A DNA stretch of 6,853 nt, taken from Candidatus Omnitrophota bacterium (GTDB taxonomy: Bacteria; Omnitrophota; Koll11; Gygaellales; Profunditerraquicolaceae). This document shows, one piece after another, positions 1 through 6,420 of this stretch. A program made the position numbers and the translations under genes. The stretch covers positions 1-6,853 of the forward strand of contig JAQUNE010000079.1 of NCBI GenBank assembly GCA_028717765.1, written 5' to 3'. Numbering within the stretch: the first letter of the stretch is position 1; each line of letters starts with the position of its first letter. The notes below the pieces were generated by a model that had not been told where the DNA came from, searched no databases, and saw nothing but the letters and a program-made list of their open reading frames with translations.

Positions 1-1146
1 GGGGGGATGGTGAGGAGAAAAAGTATTTTAGGTGTGTTGATGCAGTGTTTCGTTATTTTATGTGTACTGAGTTTACAGTGGGTTTTGTTTGGTTATAGCT
101 TATCTTTTCATCCAGGAAATGGTTTCTGGGGTGGTTTTGGCTGGTTAGGTTTAAAGGGCGTAGGGTTAGAAGCATATCCGGATTACGCTGCGACTATTCC
201 GCATCAGGCTTTTATGATTTTTCAGGCAATGTTTGCGATCATTACCCCGGCTTTAATTATTGGTGCTTTTGCGGAAAGAATGAAATTTTCCGCATTTTTA
301 GTCTTTACGCTGCTTTGGGCAACTTTTGTTTATGACCCGGTTTGCCACTGGGTATGGGGTATGGGCGGATGGTTAAGAAATTTAGGGGCACTTGATTTTG
401 CCGGAGGAACAGTGGTGCATATTAATGCCGGGATTGCTGCTTTGGTTACGGCTATAGTAATTGGCAAGAGGAAAAATCTGGATCATAATGCTCCTGCACC
501 GCATAATTTGCCATTCATTGTTTTAGGTACGGCTCTACTTTGGTTTGGCTGGTTTGGCTTTAATGCCGGCAGCGCTTTAGCTGCTAATGGATTGGCAGTG
601 AATGCTTTTGTGGTAACTAATACTGCAGCAGCAGCCGCGGGTTTAAGCTGGGCATTGATCGAATGGATCCATAACGGAAAGCCGACGATGTTTGGCGCTG
701 CTTCCGGCGCTGTAGCCGGGTTAGTAGCAATTACGCCGGCAGCAGGTTTTGTCAGTGTCGTCCCTGCGATAGCCATTGGTATTTTAGTGAGTGTATTTTG
801 TTTTATTGCAGTAAGCCTGATTAAGCCAAAATTAGGTTATGACGATTCTTTGGATGCTTTTGGTGTGCATTGCGTGGGTGGAATTTGGGGCGCTCTTGCC
901 ACCGGATTGTTTGCTTCCAAAGCAGTGAATACTGCAGGAAATAACGGATTATTTTTCGGTAATCCTAAACAGTTTTTGGTTCAGCTTTCTGCGGTTGCCG
1001 TGACATTGATTTATTCTTTTATCGTTACCTTTGTGATTTATAAACTGGTAGATTTTATTTTTGGTATGCGCGTCAGTGAAAAAGAAGAGCTTATTGGCCT
1101 TGATCTGACACAGCATCGCGAAAGAGCATATACAATTTTAGAATAG
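1..1146 (+). CDS. amt: Ammonium transporter Amt (copy 1), 5'-truncated by the window edge
   Basis: Inner-membrane trimeric channel that takes up ammonium/ammonia. The reading frame is open from base 1 (Gly-Gly before the first Met codon at 7). That Met matches residue 31 of the complete second copy, so about 28 residues including the start lie outside the window, and Met at 7 is not the real start. Amt hallmarks are present: [16 protein letters not shown], the acidic residue and first pore histidine in [23 protein letters not shown], and the second pore histidine in DAFGVHC. The conserved cytoplasmic tail ([18 protein letters not shown]) is the segment that couples Amt to PII. From residue 31 on it aligns without gaps to copy 2, with about 76% identity by hand count. 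The stop at 1144-1146 lies 10 nt before glnK1, so the two are surely cotranscribed. amt-glnK pairing is a classic functional link: PII plugs the channel when nitrogen is plentiful. Confidence 0.96.
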   Translation, partial: GGMVRRKSILGVLMQCFVILCVLSLQWVLFGYSLSFHPGNGFWGGFGWLGLKGVGLEAYPDYAATIPHQAFMIFQAMFAIITPALIIGAFAERMKFSAFLVFTLLWATFVYDPVCHWVWGMGGWLRNLGALDFAGGTVVHINAGIAALVTAIVIGKRKNLDHNAPAPHNLPFIVLGTALLWFGWFGFNAGSALAANGLAVNAFVVTNTAAAAAGLSWALIEWIHNGKPTMFGAASGAVAGLVAITPAAGFVSVVPAIAIGILVSVFCFIAVSLIKPKLGYDDSLDAFGVHCVGGIWGALATGLFASKAVNTAGNNGLFFGNPKQFLVQLSAVAVTLIYSFIVTFVIYKLVDFIFGMRVSEKEELIGLDLTQHRERAYTILE

Positions 1147-1156
1147 GGGGTCGAGA

Positions 1157-1498
1157 ATGAAATTAATCATTGCGATCATCCAGCCTTATAAGCTGGAAGA
1201 AGTAAAAGAAGAACTTTACAAAGTTAATGTCAACTTGATTACCGTAAGCGAGGTCTTAGGGCACGGCCGCCAGAAGGGTGTTACGGAAGTCTACCGTGGT
1301 GCAAAGGAAACCGGCAATCTTCTTAGGAAGGTCCGTTTGGAAATCGCCGTGAATGATAATTTTGTTGAACCTACAATCAATGCCATCGTTAAGGGTGCAA
1401 AGAGCGGCCAGACCGGGGATGGAAAGATCTTTGTTCTGGATTTAAAGGAGTGTATCCGTATCCGCACAGAAGAAAGAGGCTCTTTGGCGATCGGATAG
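1157..1498 (+). CDS. glnK: Nitrogen regulatory protein PII (GlnK/GlnB family, copy 1)
   Basis: Small trimeric signal protein (113 aa, the usual family length) that binds ATP/ADP and 2-oxoglutarate and acts on partner proteins; next to amt it most likely gates the transporter. It aligns without gaps to E. coli GlnB as I recall that sequence. Conserved: Gln39 in GRQKG, the T-loop start TEVYRG with Tyr46 and Arg47 (the Arg that enters the Amt pore in GlnK-AmtB), Lys58, the B-loop TGDGKIFV (Gly87-Lys90) and Arg101/Arg103 in IRIRT. Odd: T-loop position 51, the Tyr uridylylated by GlnD in proteobacteria, is Glu (AKETGN), and position 49, the cyanobacterial phospho-Ser, is Ala, so known covalent control sites are absent. 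The start ATG follows a G-rich ribosome site (AGGGGG) and gives the canonical [11 protein letters not shown]-terminus. Whether to call it GlnK or GlnB is a convention based on the amt linkage. Confidence 0.96.
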   Translation: MKLIIAIIQPYKLEEVKEELYKVNVNLITVSEVLGHGRQKGVTEVYRGAKETGNLLRKVRLEIAVNDNFVEPTINAIVKGAKSGQTGDGKIFVLDLKECIRIRTEERGSLAIG

Positions 1499-1508
1499 TA
1501 TAATTATA

Positions 1509-1539
1509 GTTACCAAAGGCGATTGTTTTATACTTGTAT
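1509..1539 (+). promoter_or_regulatory. Conserved two-block element upstream of amt2 (possible promoter or activator site)
   Basis: Blocks GTTACCAAAGG (1509-1519) and ACTTGTAT (1532-1539) recur unchanged and with the same 12-nt spacer upstream of glnA (6316-6346), while the spacer sequence itself has diverged. The fixed spacing of about two helical turns suggests a protein-contact site or promoter boxes. TTACCA and TTGTAT would sit 18 nt apart as weak -35/-10 matches, and TATACT at 1529-1534 is a better -10 but lacks a well-placed -35. The element starts 10 nt after the glnK1 stop. The conservation is visible; the promoter role is inferred. Confidence 0.5.
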
Positions 1540-1559
1540 GTTCAGGAATGTGAAATTTT

Positions 1560-1602
1560 GCACATTGTAGTGCTTAGTTAAATAAAACGCAATGCAGGCG
1601 TT
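1560..1602 (+). ncRNA. Candidate ANTAR-type antiterminator leader of amt2: two hairpins with A1/G4 loops
   Basis: Hairpin P1 is GCAC (1560-1563), loop AUUGUA (1564-1569), GUGC (1570-1573). The whole 14-mer is identical in the glnA leader. After 12 nt, hairpin P2 pairs AACGC (1586-1590) with GCGUU (1598-1602) around loop AAUGCAG. Both loops have A at position 1 and G at position 4, the known signature of RNA bound by ANTAR-domain regulators. P2 uses bases 1598-1602, which are also the foot of the terminator stem, so the two folds exclude each other. Imperfection: the P2 loop has 7 nt, or 6 nt plus a bulged G, rather than a clean hexaloop. The fold is seen by hand pairing; the regulator and the function are inferred. 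Confidence 0.5.
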
Positions 1603-1643
1603 CATGGCAAAAAGATTTCTTTGCCGTGAACGCTTTTTATTTA
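1598..1643 (+). terminator. Intrinsic terminator / attenuator between glnK1 and amt2
   Basis: A 14-bp stem pairs 1598-1611 with 1620-1633. It has a single T-G wobble (1605/1626) and an 8-nt loop, and is followed by TTTTTATTTA. It lies 100 nt after the glnK1 stop and 174 nt before amt2. It can end the amt1-glnK1 transcript and, if transcription begins at or before the conserved element at 1509, act as an attenuator for amt2. Confidence 0.85.
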
Positions 1644-1681
1644 TTCTATTTTTGCACAGTTGGGTAATCAATTGATAGCAC

Positions 1682-1804
1682 CCGGCCATACGGCACCCCG
1701 CCATATATGATTGGCGGGTGCGCCGCCTGCTGCGGCGATAGGCCGGTTTAACGCAGAAGCGTATCCTCGCCCTTCCGATAGGGCGAGGGAGTGCATCTCT
1801 ATGC
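1682..1804 (+). other. GC-rich, highly structured untranslated segment in front of amt2; identity unknown
   Basis: This segment fills most of the rest of the 318-nt gap 1499-1816 and is much richer in GC than its surroundings. Hand folding gives a three-way junction: CCGGCC (1682-1687) pairs with GGCCGG (1741-1746) and encloses two hairpins. The first is 1693-1703/1712-1721 with one bulged C at 1699; the second is CGCCGC/GCGGCG (1721-1726/1732-1737, base 1721 shared). Next come ACGC-AGAA-GCGT (1751-1762), an 8-9 bp stem CCTCGCCC/GGGCGAGG (1765-1772/1781-1788), and GCAT-CTCT-ATGC (1793-1804), which touches the amt2 ribosome site. I do not recognise a known RNA family. It could be a translation-control leader, a small RNA, or an inserted repeat. 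Confidence 0.5.
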
Positions 1805-1816
1805 TAAGGGGGGTCT

Positions 1817-3046
1817 ATGATTAATGGGGCGGATACAGTTTTTGTGCTTATGTCGACGGCTTTTGTGATGTTAATGACGCCAGGGTTGGCATTTTTTTAC
1901 GGTGGCATGGTACGCAAGAAAAATATCTTAAGCGTTTTAATGCAGTGTTTTGTGGTTTTATGCCTTTTAAGCGTACACTGGATGCTTTTTGGCTACAGCC
2001 TTGCTTTTGCTCCCGGTAAAGGGTTTTGGGGCGGCTTAAGCTGGGCTGGATTAAACGGAGTGGGAGCGTTACCTTATGCGCCATATTCCGCAACCATACC
2101 GCACCAGGCTTTTATGATTTTTCAGCTGATGTTTGCGGTGATTACTCCGGCTTTGATTATCGGAGCATTTGCCGAAAGGATGAAGTTTAGTGCATTTTTA
2201 GTTTTTAGCCTGCTCTGGGCGACTTTTGTTTACGACCCGCTTGCACATTGGGTTTGGGGAGAAGGCGGGTGGCTCAAAAACTTAGGCGTGCTTGATTTTG
2301 CCGGCGGGATTGTCGTGCATACCAGCGCAGGGATCGCGGCTTTAGTAACTGCTTTAATTATAGGGAAAAGAAAGAATCTTGATAGTAATATTCCCGCTCC
2401 GCATAACCTGCCTTTTGTTGCCTTGGGTACAGCGTTATTATGGTTTGGTTGGTTTGGCTTTAATGCCGGCAGCGCCTTAGCGGCAAATGCCGTGGCAGTG
2501 AATGCTTTTGTGGTAACTAATGCTGCTGCCGCAGCAGCAGGTTTAACTTGGGCCTTGCTGGAATGGATTCGTAATGGCAAGCCTACTGTATTTGGCACGG
2601 TCACCGGTTCGATTGCTGGGCTGGCAACAGTAACTCCTGCGTCTGGATTTGTCAGTCCCGCTTCAGCTTTAATTATCGGTATGCTGGCAAGCATAATTTG
2701 TTTTATTGGAGTAGCGGTGATTAAACCAAAATTTGGTTACGATGATTCTTTGGATGCCTTTGGCGTGCATGGTTTAGGCGGGATCCTGGGAACTTTAGCA
2801 ACCGGCCTATTTGCTTCTAAAGTTATAAATTCCGCGGGAGCAGACGGCTTATTTTTCGGCAATCCGAAACAATTTTTGATTCAGCTATTTGCTGTTTTAG
2901 TAACAATAGTTTACACCTTTATCTGTACTTTTGTTATTTATAAATTTGTCGATATTTTCTTTAAGATCCGCGTTACTGAAAAAGAAGAGTTGATGGGATT
3001 GGACCTTACTCAGCATCGGGAACGCGCTTACACGGTCTTAGAATAG
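1817..3046 (+). CDS. amt: Ammonium transporter Amt (copy 2), complete
   Basis: Complete 409-aa inner-membrane ammonium channel. The start ATG follows AAGGGGGG (1806-1813) by 3 nt. The N-terminal region starts directly with a membrane segment (VFVLMSTAFVMLMTPGLAFFYGG) and no long cleaved leader is obvious. Key Amt residues are present, with several at the same numbers as in mature E. coli AmtB: Asp160 and His168 in LDFAGG-VVH, Phe215 and Ser219 in [10 protein letters not shown], and the second pore His318 in DAFGVHG; the Phe gate equivalent is Phe106. The conserved tail [18 protein letters not shown] ends the protein. glnK2 starts 15 nt after the stop, so the pair is one operon. About 91 substitutions separate it from copy 1 over 379 residues, spread over the whole length, so this is an old duplication; both copies look functional. 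Confidence 0.97.
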   Translation: MINGADTVFVLMSTAFVMLMTPGLAFFYGGMVRKKNILSVLMQCFVVLCLLSVHWMLFGYSLAFAPGKGFWGGLSWAGLNGVGALPYAPYSATIPHQAFMIFQLMFAVITPALIIGAFAERMKFSAFLVFSLLWATFVYDPLAHWVWGEGGWLKNLGVLDFAGGIVVHTSAGIAALVTALIIGKRKNLDSNIPAPHNLPFVALGTALLWFGWFGFNAGSALAANAVAVNAFVVTNAAAAAAGLTWALLEWIRNGKPTVFGTVTGSIAGLATVTPASGFVSPASALIIGMLASIICFIGVAVIKPKFGYDDSLDAFGVHGLGGILGTLATGLFASKVINSAGADGLFFGNPKQFLIQLFAVLVTIVYTFICTFVIYKFVDIFFKIRVTEKEELMGLDLTQHRERAYTVLE

Positions 3047-3061
3047 AGAGGGAGGGTGGTT

Positions 3062-3403
3062 ATGAAATTAATTATTGCTATTATTCAGCCTTTTAAGTTA
3101 GAAGAAGTAAAGGAAGAACTATATAAGGTCGAAGTCAACCTGATTACGGTAAGCGAGGTATTGGGGCATGGTCGCCAAAAAGGAGTGACTGAAGTTTACC
3201 GCGGAGCAAAAGAAACCGGCAATCTTCTTAGGAAGGTCCGCCTGGAAATTGCGGTAAATGACAATTTCCTCGAGCCGACAATCAAAGCTATTATTAAAGG
3301 TGCAAAAACCGGCGAGACCGGCGACGGAAAGATCTTTGTGCTGGATTTAAAGGAGTGTGTACGTATCCGCACAGAAGAACGCGGTTCTCTGGCAATTGGT
3401 TAA
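3062..3403 (+). CDS. glnK: Nitrogen regulatory protein PII (GlnK/GlnB family, copy 2)
   Basis: A second 113-aa PII, differing from copy 1 at only 8 positions by hand count (11, 24, 70, 75, 78, 83, 85, 100). I chose ATG 3062 over the in-frame GTG at 3056 because it gives the same [10 protein letters not shown] start as copy 1 and places GGAGG (3051-3055) 6 nt upstream. Gln39, Tyr46, Arg47, Lys58, the TGDGKIFV loop and Arg101/103 are all kept, so ATP and 2-oxoglutarate binding and Amt contact are expected. Position 51 is again Glu rather than the uridylylated Tyr. The differences avoid the T-loop, so the two PIIs probably bind the same partners and could form mixed trimers (inference). It is the last gene before a strong terminator. 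Confidence 0.96.
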   Translation: MKLIIAIIQPFKLEEVKEELYKVEVNLITVSEVLGHGRQKGVTEVYRGAKETGNLLRKVRLEIAVNDNFLEPTIKAIIKGAKTGETGDGKIFVLDLKECVRIRTEERGSLAIG

Positions 3404-3415
3404 TTAAATTTTTGT

Positions 3416-3444
3416 TTGCTTCGCCGCTTATTTAGCGATAAAAT
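3416..3444 (+). promoter_or_regulatory. Possible promoter for purU overlapping the terminator stem
   Basis: TTGCTT (3416-3421) and TAAAAT (3439-3444) are 17 nt apart, matching the sigma70 consensus at 3/6 and 5/6. The predicted start, near 3451, falls in the right arm of the terminator hairpin, so a transcript from here would escape termination. There is no other room for a purU promoter between the terminator and the gene. In AT-rich DNA such matches arise by chance easily. Confidence 0.25.
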
Positions 3445-3471
3445 ATATCGTTAAGTAAGCGGTATTTTTTT
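3424..3471 (+). terminator. Intrinsic terminator after glnK2, abutting the purU ribosome site
   Basis: A 17-bp stem pairs 3424-3440 with 3446-3462. It has two wobble pairs (3431/3455 and 3435/3451) and a 5-nt loop, and is followed by TATTTTTTT. It begins 20 nt after the glnK2 stop. The T-tract ends only two bases before the purU Shine-Dalgarno sequence. It should end the amt2-glnK2 transcript, with any readthrough entering purU. Confidence 0.88.
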
Positions 3472-3483
3472 AAAGAGGAGAAA

Positions 3484-4323
3484 ATGCGTATATATATTCT
3501 TTTATTCCAATGCCAGGACCAGAAAGGGATTGTGGCAAAGATCTCGGATTTTATTTTTCGCCACAATGGCAATATTATTACCGCGGATCAACATACTACT
3601 GACCCGCAGGGTGGATACTTTTTTATGCGTGTTGAATTTATGATTGATGATCATGCTGATAAAACCGTTCTAGATAATGATTTTAGTGCTGTGGCAAAAG
3701 AGTTTAATGCCGAATGGAAGATTTATGATAAAAATGAGCGTTTGCGTATGGGGATTTGTGTTTCAAAGCCCGGGCATTGCCTGGCGGAAATCCTTTATCT
3801 TTGGAAAACTCAGGAACTAGCTGTAGATATTCCGTTTGTGGTAAGTAATTTTTTAGAGCATCGGCAGCTTGTTGAGCAATATAAGGTGCCTTTCCATTTT
3901 CTTGCCGCAAAAAAAGATGAACGCAAAGAAGCGGATTTGCTCCAGCTAGCTGCAGAGAGGTCCGATTTTTTGGTTTTGGCGCGGTATATGTTAGTACTTT
4001 CCGGAGGATTTCTACAAAACTACGGAAAAGATATCATTAATATTCATCACGGATTTCTGCCTTCTTTTAAAGGAGCGCAGCCTTATCATCAGGCTCTACA
4101 AGAGGGAGTAAAAATTATCGGCGCTACAGCGCATTTTGTCACTGATAAGCTCGATGTCGGGCCGATTATTTCTCAGGCAGTTCAAGCCGTGTCGCACAAG
4201 GATGATTTAGATGATTTGGTGCGTAAAGGAAAAAATTTGGAAAAACGCGCGTTAACAGAGGCAATCAGCGCGTATATAGATTACCGTGTAATCAAGCATA
4301 ATTATAAAACTATAGTATTCTAA
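3484..4323 (+). CDS. purU: Formyltetrahydrofolate deformylase PurU
   Basis: Cytosolic enzyme that hydrolyses 10-formyl-THF to formate and THF, balancing one-carbon pools and supplying formate for formate-dependent purine synthesis. It has 279 aa, like E. coli PurU (280). An N-terminal ACT-type regulatory domain (about 4-80; DQKGIVAKI, then HNGNI, then GYFFMRVEF) precedes the formyltransferase-fold catalytic domain (about 88-279). Catalytic residues fit: Asn186 and His188 in [20 protein letters not shown], and Asp224 in [17 protein letters not shown]. The extra His after NIH and the C-terminal NYKTIVF agree with PurU rather than the related PurN. AGAGGAG (3474-3480) lies 3 nt before the ATG. 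gpmA follows after 20 nt. No operator is visible; expression probably comes from readthrough of the preceding terminator or a promoter overlapping it. Confidence 0.95.
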   Translation: MRIYILLFQCQDQKGIVAKISDFIFRHNGNIITADQHTTDPQGGYFFMRVEFMIDDHADKTVLDNDFSAVAKEFNAEWKIYDKNERLRMGICVSKPGHCLAEILYLWKTQELAVDIPFVVSNFLEHRQLVEQYKVPFHFLAAKKDERKEADLLQLAAERSDFLVLARYMLVLSGGFLQNYGKDIINIHHGFLPSFKGAQPYHQALQEGVKIIGATAHFVTDKLDVGPIISQAVQAVSHKDDLDDLVRKGKNLEKRALTEAISAYIDYRVIKHNYKTIVF

Positions 4324-4343
4324 AAAGAGAGGAAGAGTGTGGT

Positions 4344-5093
4344 ATGCAAAAGTTAGTGCTTCTGCGCCATGGTGAAAGCATCTGGAACAAAGAAAACCGT
4401 TTTACCGGATGGACAGATATTGACCTTTCAGAAAAAGGAAGAGAAGAGGCGAAAAAATCCGGGGAGCTTTTAAAAAAAGAAGGGTTTTGTTTCGATTTGG
4501 CTTATACCTCGGTTTTAAAAAGGGCGATCAGAACCCTTTGGATTGTGATGGATGAAATGGACCTGATGTGGATACCGGTTTTTCGCAGCTGGCGGCTAAA
4601 TGAAAAACATTACGGCACACTTCAGGGGTTAAATAAAGCAGAGACCGCTGCTAAGTATGGAGAAGAGCAGGTTTTAATCTGGAGAAGAAGTTATGATGTG
4701 CAACCTCCGGCATTAACTAAAGATGATCTCAGGCATCCGGGTAATGACCCGCGCTATAAAGATTTAGATCCGAAAGATATTCCTGCCACTGAATGCCTTA
4801 AGGATACAGTAGAAAGGTTCTTGCCTTATTGGCATCAAACTTTGGCTCCGGCGGTTAAATCCGGGAAAAAAGTGATTATTGCCGCTCATGGCAATAGTTT
4901 AAGGGCGCTAGTAAAATATCTGGATAATATTTCCGATGAAGCGATTCTTAAGTTAAATATTCCTACCGGCATTCCCTTGGTCTATGAGTTGGATGACGCC
5001 TTAAAACCGATAAAAAATTATTATTTAGGCGACCCCGAAGAAGTGAAAAAAGCCATGGAAAAAGTAGCAAGCCAGGGTAAAGCAAAAAAATAA
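4344..5093 (+). CDS. gpmA: 2,3-bisphosphoglycerate-dependent phosphoglycerate mutase GpmA
   Basis: Glycolytic/gluconeogenic enzyme of the cytosol that interconverts 3- and 2-phosphoglycerate through a phosphohistidine. It has 249 aa, the standard length for dPGM. The phospho-acceptor His9 lies in LLRHGES, followed by [15 protein letters not shown], Arg60 in TSVLKRA, the acid/base Glu87 in [18 protein letters not shown], and the second active-site His182 in [18 protein letters not shown]. The full-length lid and tail ([12 protein letters not shown], then a Lys-rich end resembling E. coli ANQGKAK) mark it as the cofactor-dependent type rather than a short histidine phosphatase. GAGAGGAAG (4327-4335) precedes the ATG. 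The 20-nt gap from purU and the 11-nt gap to the porin suggest one operon, although the three functions do not form an obvious pathway. Confidence 0.96.
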   Translation: MQKLVLLRHGESIWNKENRFTGWTDIDLSEKGREEAKKSGELLKKEGFCFDLAYTSVLKRAIRTLWIVMDEMDLMWIPVFRSWRLNEKHYGTLQGLNKAETAAKYGEEQVLIWRRSYDVQPPALTKDDLRHPGNDPRYKDLDPKDIPATECLKDTVERFLPYWHQTLAPAVKSGKKVIIAAHGNSLRALVKYLDNISDEAILKLNIPTGIPLVYELDDALKPIKNYYLGDPEEVKKAMEKVASQGKAKK

Positions 5094-5104
5094 ACGAGAA
5101 ACAA

Positions 5105-6304
5105 ATGTTTCCGAAGATAATTGTTATTGGTTGGTTTTTATTTTTAAATCTTTCTTTAGCCTTTGCTTCTTCTCCTACCCCTTTGAAAGTACTTGAGGAA
5201 AATCCTCCACAGATACCTCCCCCTCACGGTTGGCTGGAAATTATCCAGAAAACCAGAGACGATCTCTCGCAAAAATATGGCATTACTTTTGCCTCGCTTT
5301 TGAATTATACGCAGCAGGTGGTTCTGCATAGTAAACGCGATGAAGGAAATAGCCGCGGTTTCTGGTATTATAATCTTGAGGTTGACCAAAGACTTTGGCA
5401 AGGCGCCAATTTAATTACCGAGTTTGAAGTAGATAAAAATAAAGGTGTAGACAAATTTTTTCCCACCTTTTCACTTTTCAGCAATAACACTAGCGAAAAT
5501 ACCAGCCTCTATATCCCAACTTTATATTTGGAGAATAAATTTTACAAAGATAAGATTTATTTAGCTGCAGGAAAGCTTGATATCTCCAACTGGTTTGATT
5601 GTAATGAAGCGGCTTGTTCCGCAGATACTCAATTTCAGTCCAATGCCTTGGTGAATAATTTAACCATACCTTTTCCGGCAAAGGGAATGGGTATTACAGC
5701 AGGTGTGCAGCCATGGGAGTGGTTCTATTTTCGAACCGGAGCTGCAACTGCCAGAGCAAGCTCTACAAAAGTGGGCTTAAGCGATGCTTTTAACTCTACA
5801 CTTTTTTTGAATGAGTTTGGGATTAGCCCAAAGATTAAAGAATTAAAAGGAAATTACCGCTTTACCTTTTGGGTGAATCACGAAAAGGTCAATTTAATTG
5901 ATGAATCTGAAGAGAAAGAAAATGATTCCGGTTTTGCTTTAAGCTTTGATCAGCAGGTTACCAAGCGTTTCACTTTATTTGCGCGCTACGGATTTGCCAA
6001 CCAAAAAGTAAGGGATATTGCGAATTTCTGGTCTTTTGGCGGGCAGCTGGTTACTCCTTTCGGAGCCCGCAAAAAAGATTATTGTGGCCTAGCTGCAGCA
6101 CAGTCTTTAATGGGCAACGATTATCGGGATTTTTATGGGCCGCAGACTGCGCCTTCGGAAACCATGTGTGAGGCCTATTATTGTTGGGTCTTTAATGATT
6201 ATGTAATGCTTACCCCTAATCTGCAGGCAGTGATTAATCCGAATGCCGATAAAGAAGCGGACAATATCATGGTTTTTGGGGTACGGTTTTTAGCAAACTT
6301 TTAA
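5105..6304 (+). CDS. Outer-membrane porin, OprB-like (carbohydrate-selective porin family)
   Basis: A 399-aa secreted beta-barrel protein. Residues 1-21 form a signal peptide: Lys4, a hydrophobic core, and AFA before SS as the likely cleavage site. A Pro-rich linker follows (31-42), then alternating aromatic/polar strands. The C-terminal part, YYCWVFNDYVMLTPNLQAVINPN then VFGVRFLANF, matches the OprB-family ending as I remember it (E-YY, LTPDLQ-like, NPG-like, glR and final F). The final Phe is the usual outer-membrane assembly signal. WLEIIQKTRDDLSQKYGI resembles the mature OprB start. Unusual for a barrel, five cysteines are present (166, 171, 327, 355, 360), clustered in loop-like, Gly/Asp-rich segments, so disulfides are possible. 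The start has only a weak GAGAA ribosome site 11 nt after the gpmA stop, so it may rely on translational coupling. The substrate is unknown; a sugar or a nitrogen solute is possible. Confidence 0.72.
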   Translation: MFPKIIVIGWFLFLNLSLAFASSPTPLKVLEENPPQIPPPHGWLEIIQKTRDDLSQKYGITFASLLNYTQQVVLHSKRDEGNSRGFWYYNLEVDQRLWQGANLITEFEVDKNKGVDKFFPTFSLFSNNTSENTSLYIPTLYLENKFYKDKIYLAAGKLDISNWFDCNEAACSADTQFQSNALVNNLTIPFPAKGMGITAGVQPWEWFYFRTGAATARASSTKVGLSDAFNSTLFLNEFGISPKIKELKGNYRFTFWVNHEKVNLIDESEEKENDSGFALSFDQQVTKRFTLFARYGFANQKVRDIANFWSFGGQLVTPFGARKKDYCGLAAAQSLMGNDYRDFYGPQTAPSETMCEAYYCWVFNDYVMLTPNLQAVINPNADKEADNIMVFGVRFLANF

Positions 6305-6315
6305 GTTAAAATAAG

Positions 6316-6346
6316 GTTACCAAAGGTGAGGTTTTTTTACTTGTAT
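6316..6346 (+). promoter_or_regulatory. Conserved two-block element upstream of glnA
   Basis: GTTACCAAAGG (6316-6326) and ACTTGTAT (6339-6346) with a 12-nt spacer, matching the element at 1509-1539 upstream of amt2 exactly in blocks and spacing. It begins 11 nt after the porin stop. TTTACT at 6336-6341 parallels TATACT in the amt2 copy as a possible -10. Either this is the glnA promoter with a nitrogen regulator site, or the blocks are part of the leader RNA. Confidence 0.5.
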
Positions 6347-6368
6347 ATATAGAAAGCTTAAAAGTTAG

Positions 6369-6420
6369 GCACATTGTAGTGCGAAAATAGGCAAATTAAA
6401 AATAGAACAAAGGGTGTTCT
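6369..6420 (+). ncRNA. Candidate ANTAR-type antiterminator leader of glnA: two hairpins with A1/G4 loops
   Basis: P1 is GCAC (6369-6372), loop AUUGUA (6373-6378), GUGC (6379-6382), identical to P1 of the amt2 leader. After 21 nt, P2 pairs AGAAC (6404-6408) with GUUCU (6416-6420) around the 7-nt loop AAAGGGU, which again has A1 and G4. P2 shares bases 6409-6420 with the terminator's 5' arm, so forming P2 would block termination ahead of glnA. P2 differs in sequence from the amt2 P2 but keeps stem length, loop length, the A1/G4 pattern and the overlap, which favours a selected RNA fold over simple copying. Confidence 0.5.

Noticed and set aside
483..776. Minus-strand open frame inside amt1, and similar ones at 1848-2093, 2230-2694, 3704-3910, 5156-5401 and 5490-5681
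   Set aside because: All lie wholly within strong + strand genes, have no recognisable domains or ribosome sites, and show compositions expected from antisense reading.
1499..1650. Cyanobacterial glnA (glutamine) riboswitch
   Set aside because: The conserved core sequences of that RNA, as I remember them, are absent, and the shared blocks here fit a different two-hairpin arrangement.
1681..1746. 5S rRNA or tRNA fragment (CCGGCCATACGG looks 5S-like)
   Set aside because: The resemblance ends after about a dozen bases; no conserved 5S loops and no tRNA cloverleaf with T-arm can be drawn.
1659..1752. Integron attC-like core sequences (GTTGGGT and GTTTAAC)
   Set aside because: They match GTTRRRY and RYYYAAC but in the wrong order for an attC site on either strand, and no integrase or cassette context is present.
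3056..3064. GTG start for glnK2 at 3056
   Set aside because: It lies almost on the Shine-Dalgarno sequence; ATG 3062 has proper spacing and matches the paralogue's N-terminus.
6368..6382. sigma54-like -24/-12 promoter (GGCAC...GTGC) before glnA
   Set aside because: GG and GC are separated by 11 bases rather than the strict 10, the expected TTGC box is absent, and the amt2 copy has TG instead of GG. The perfect inverted repeat with an A1/G4 loop explains it better.
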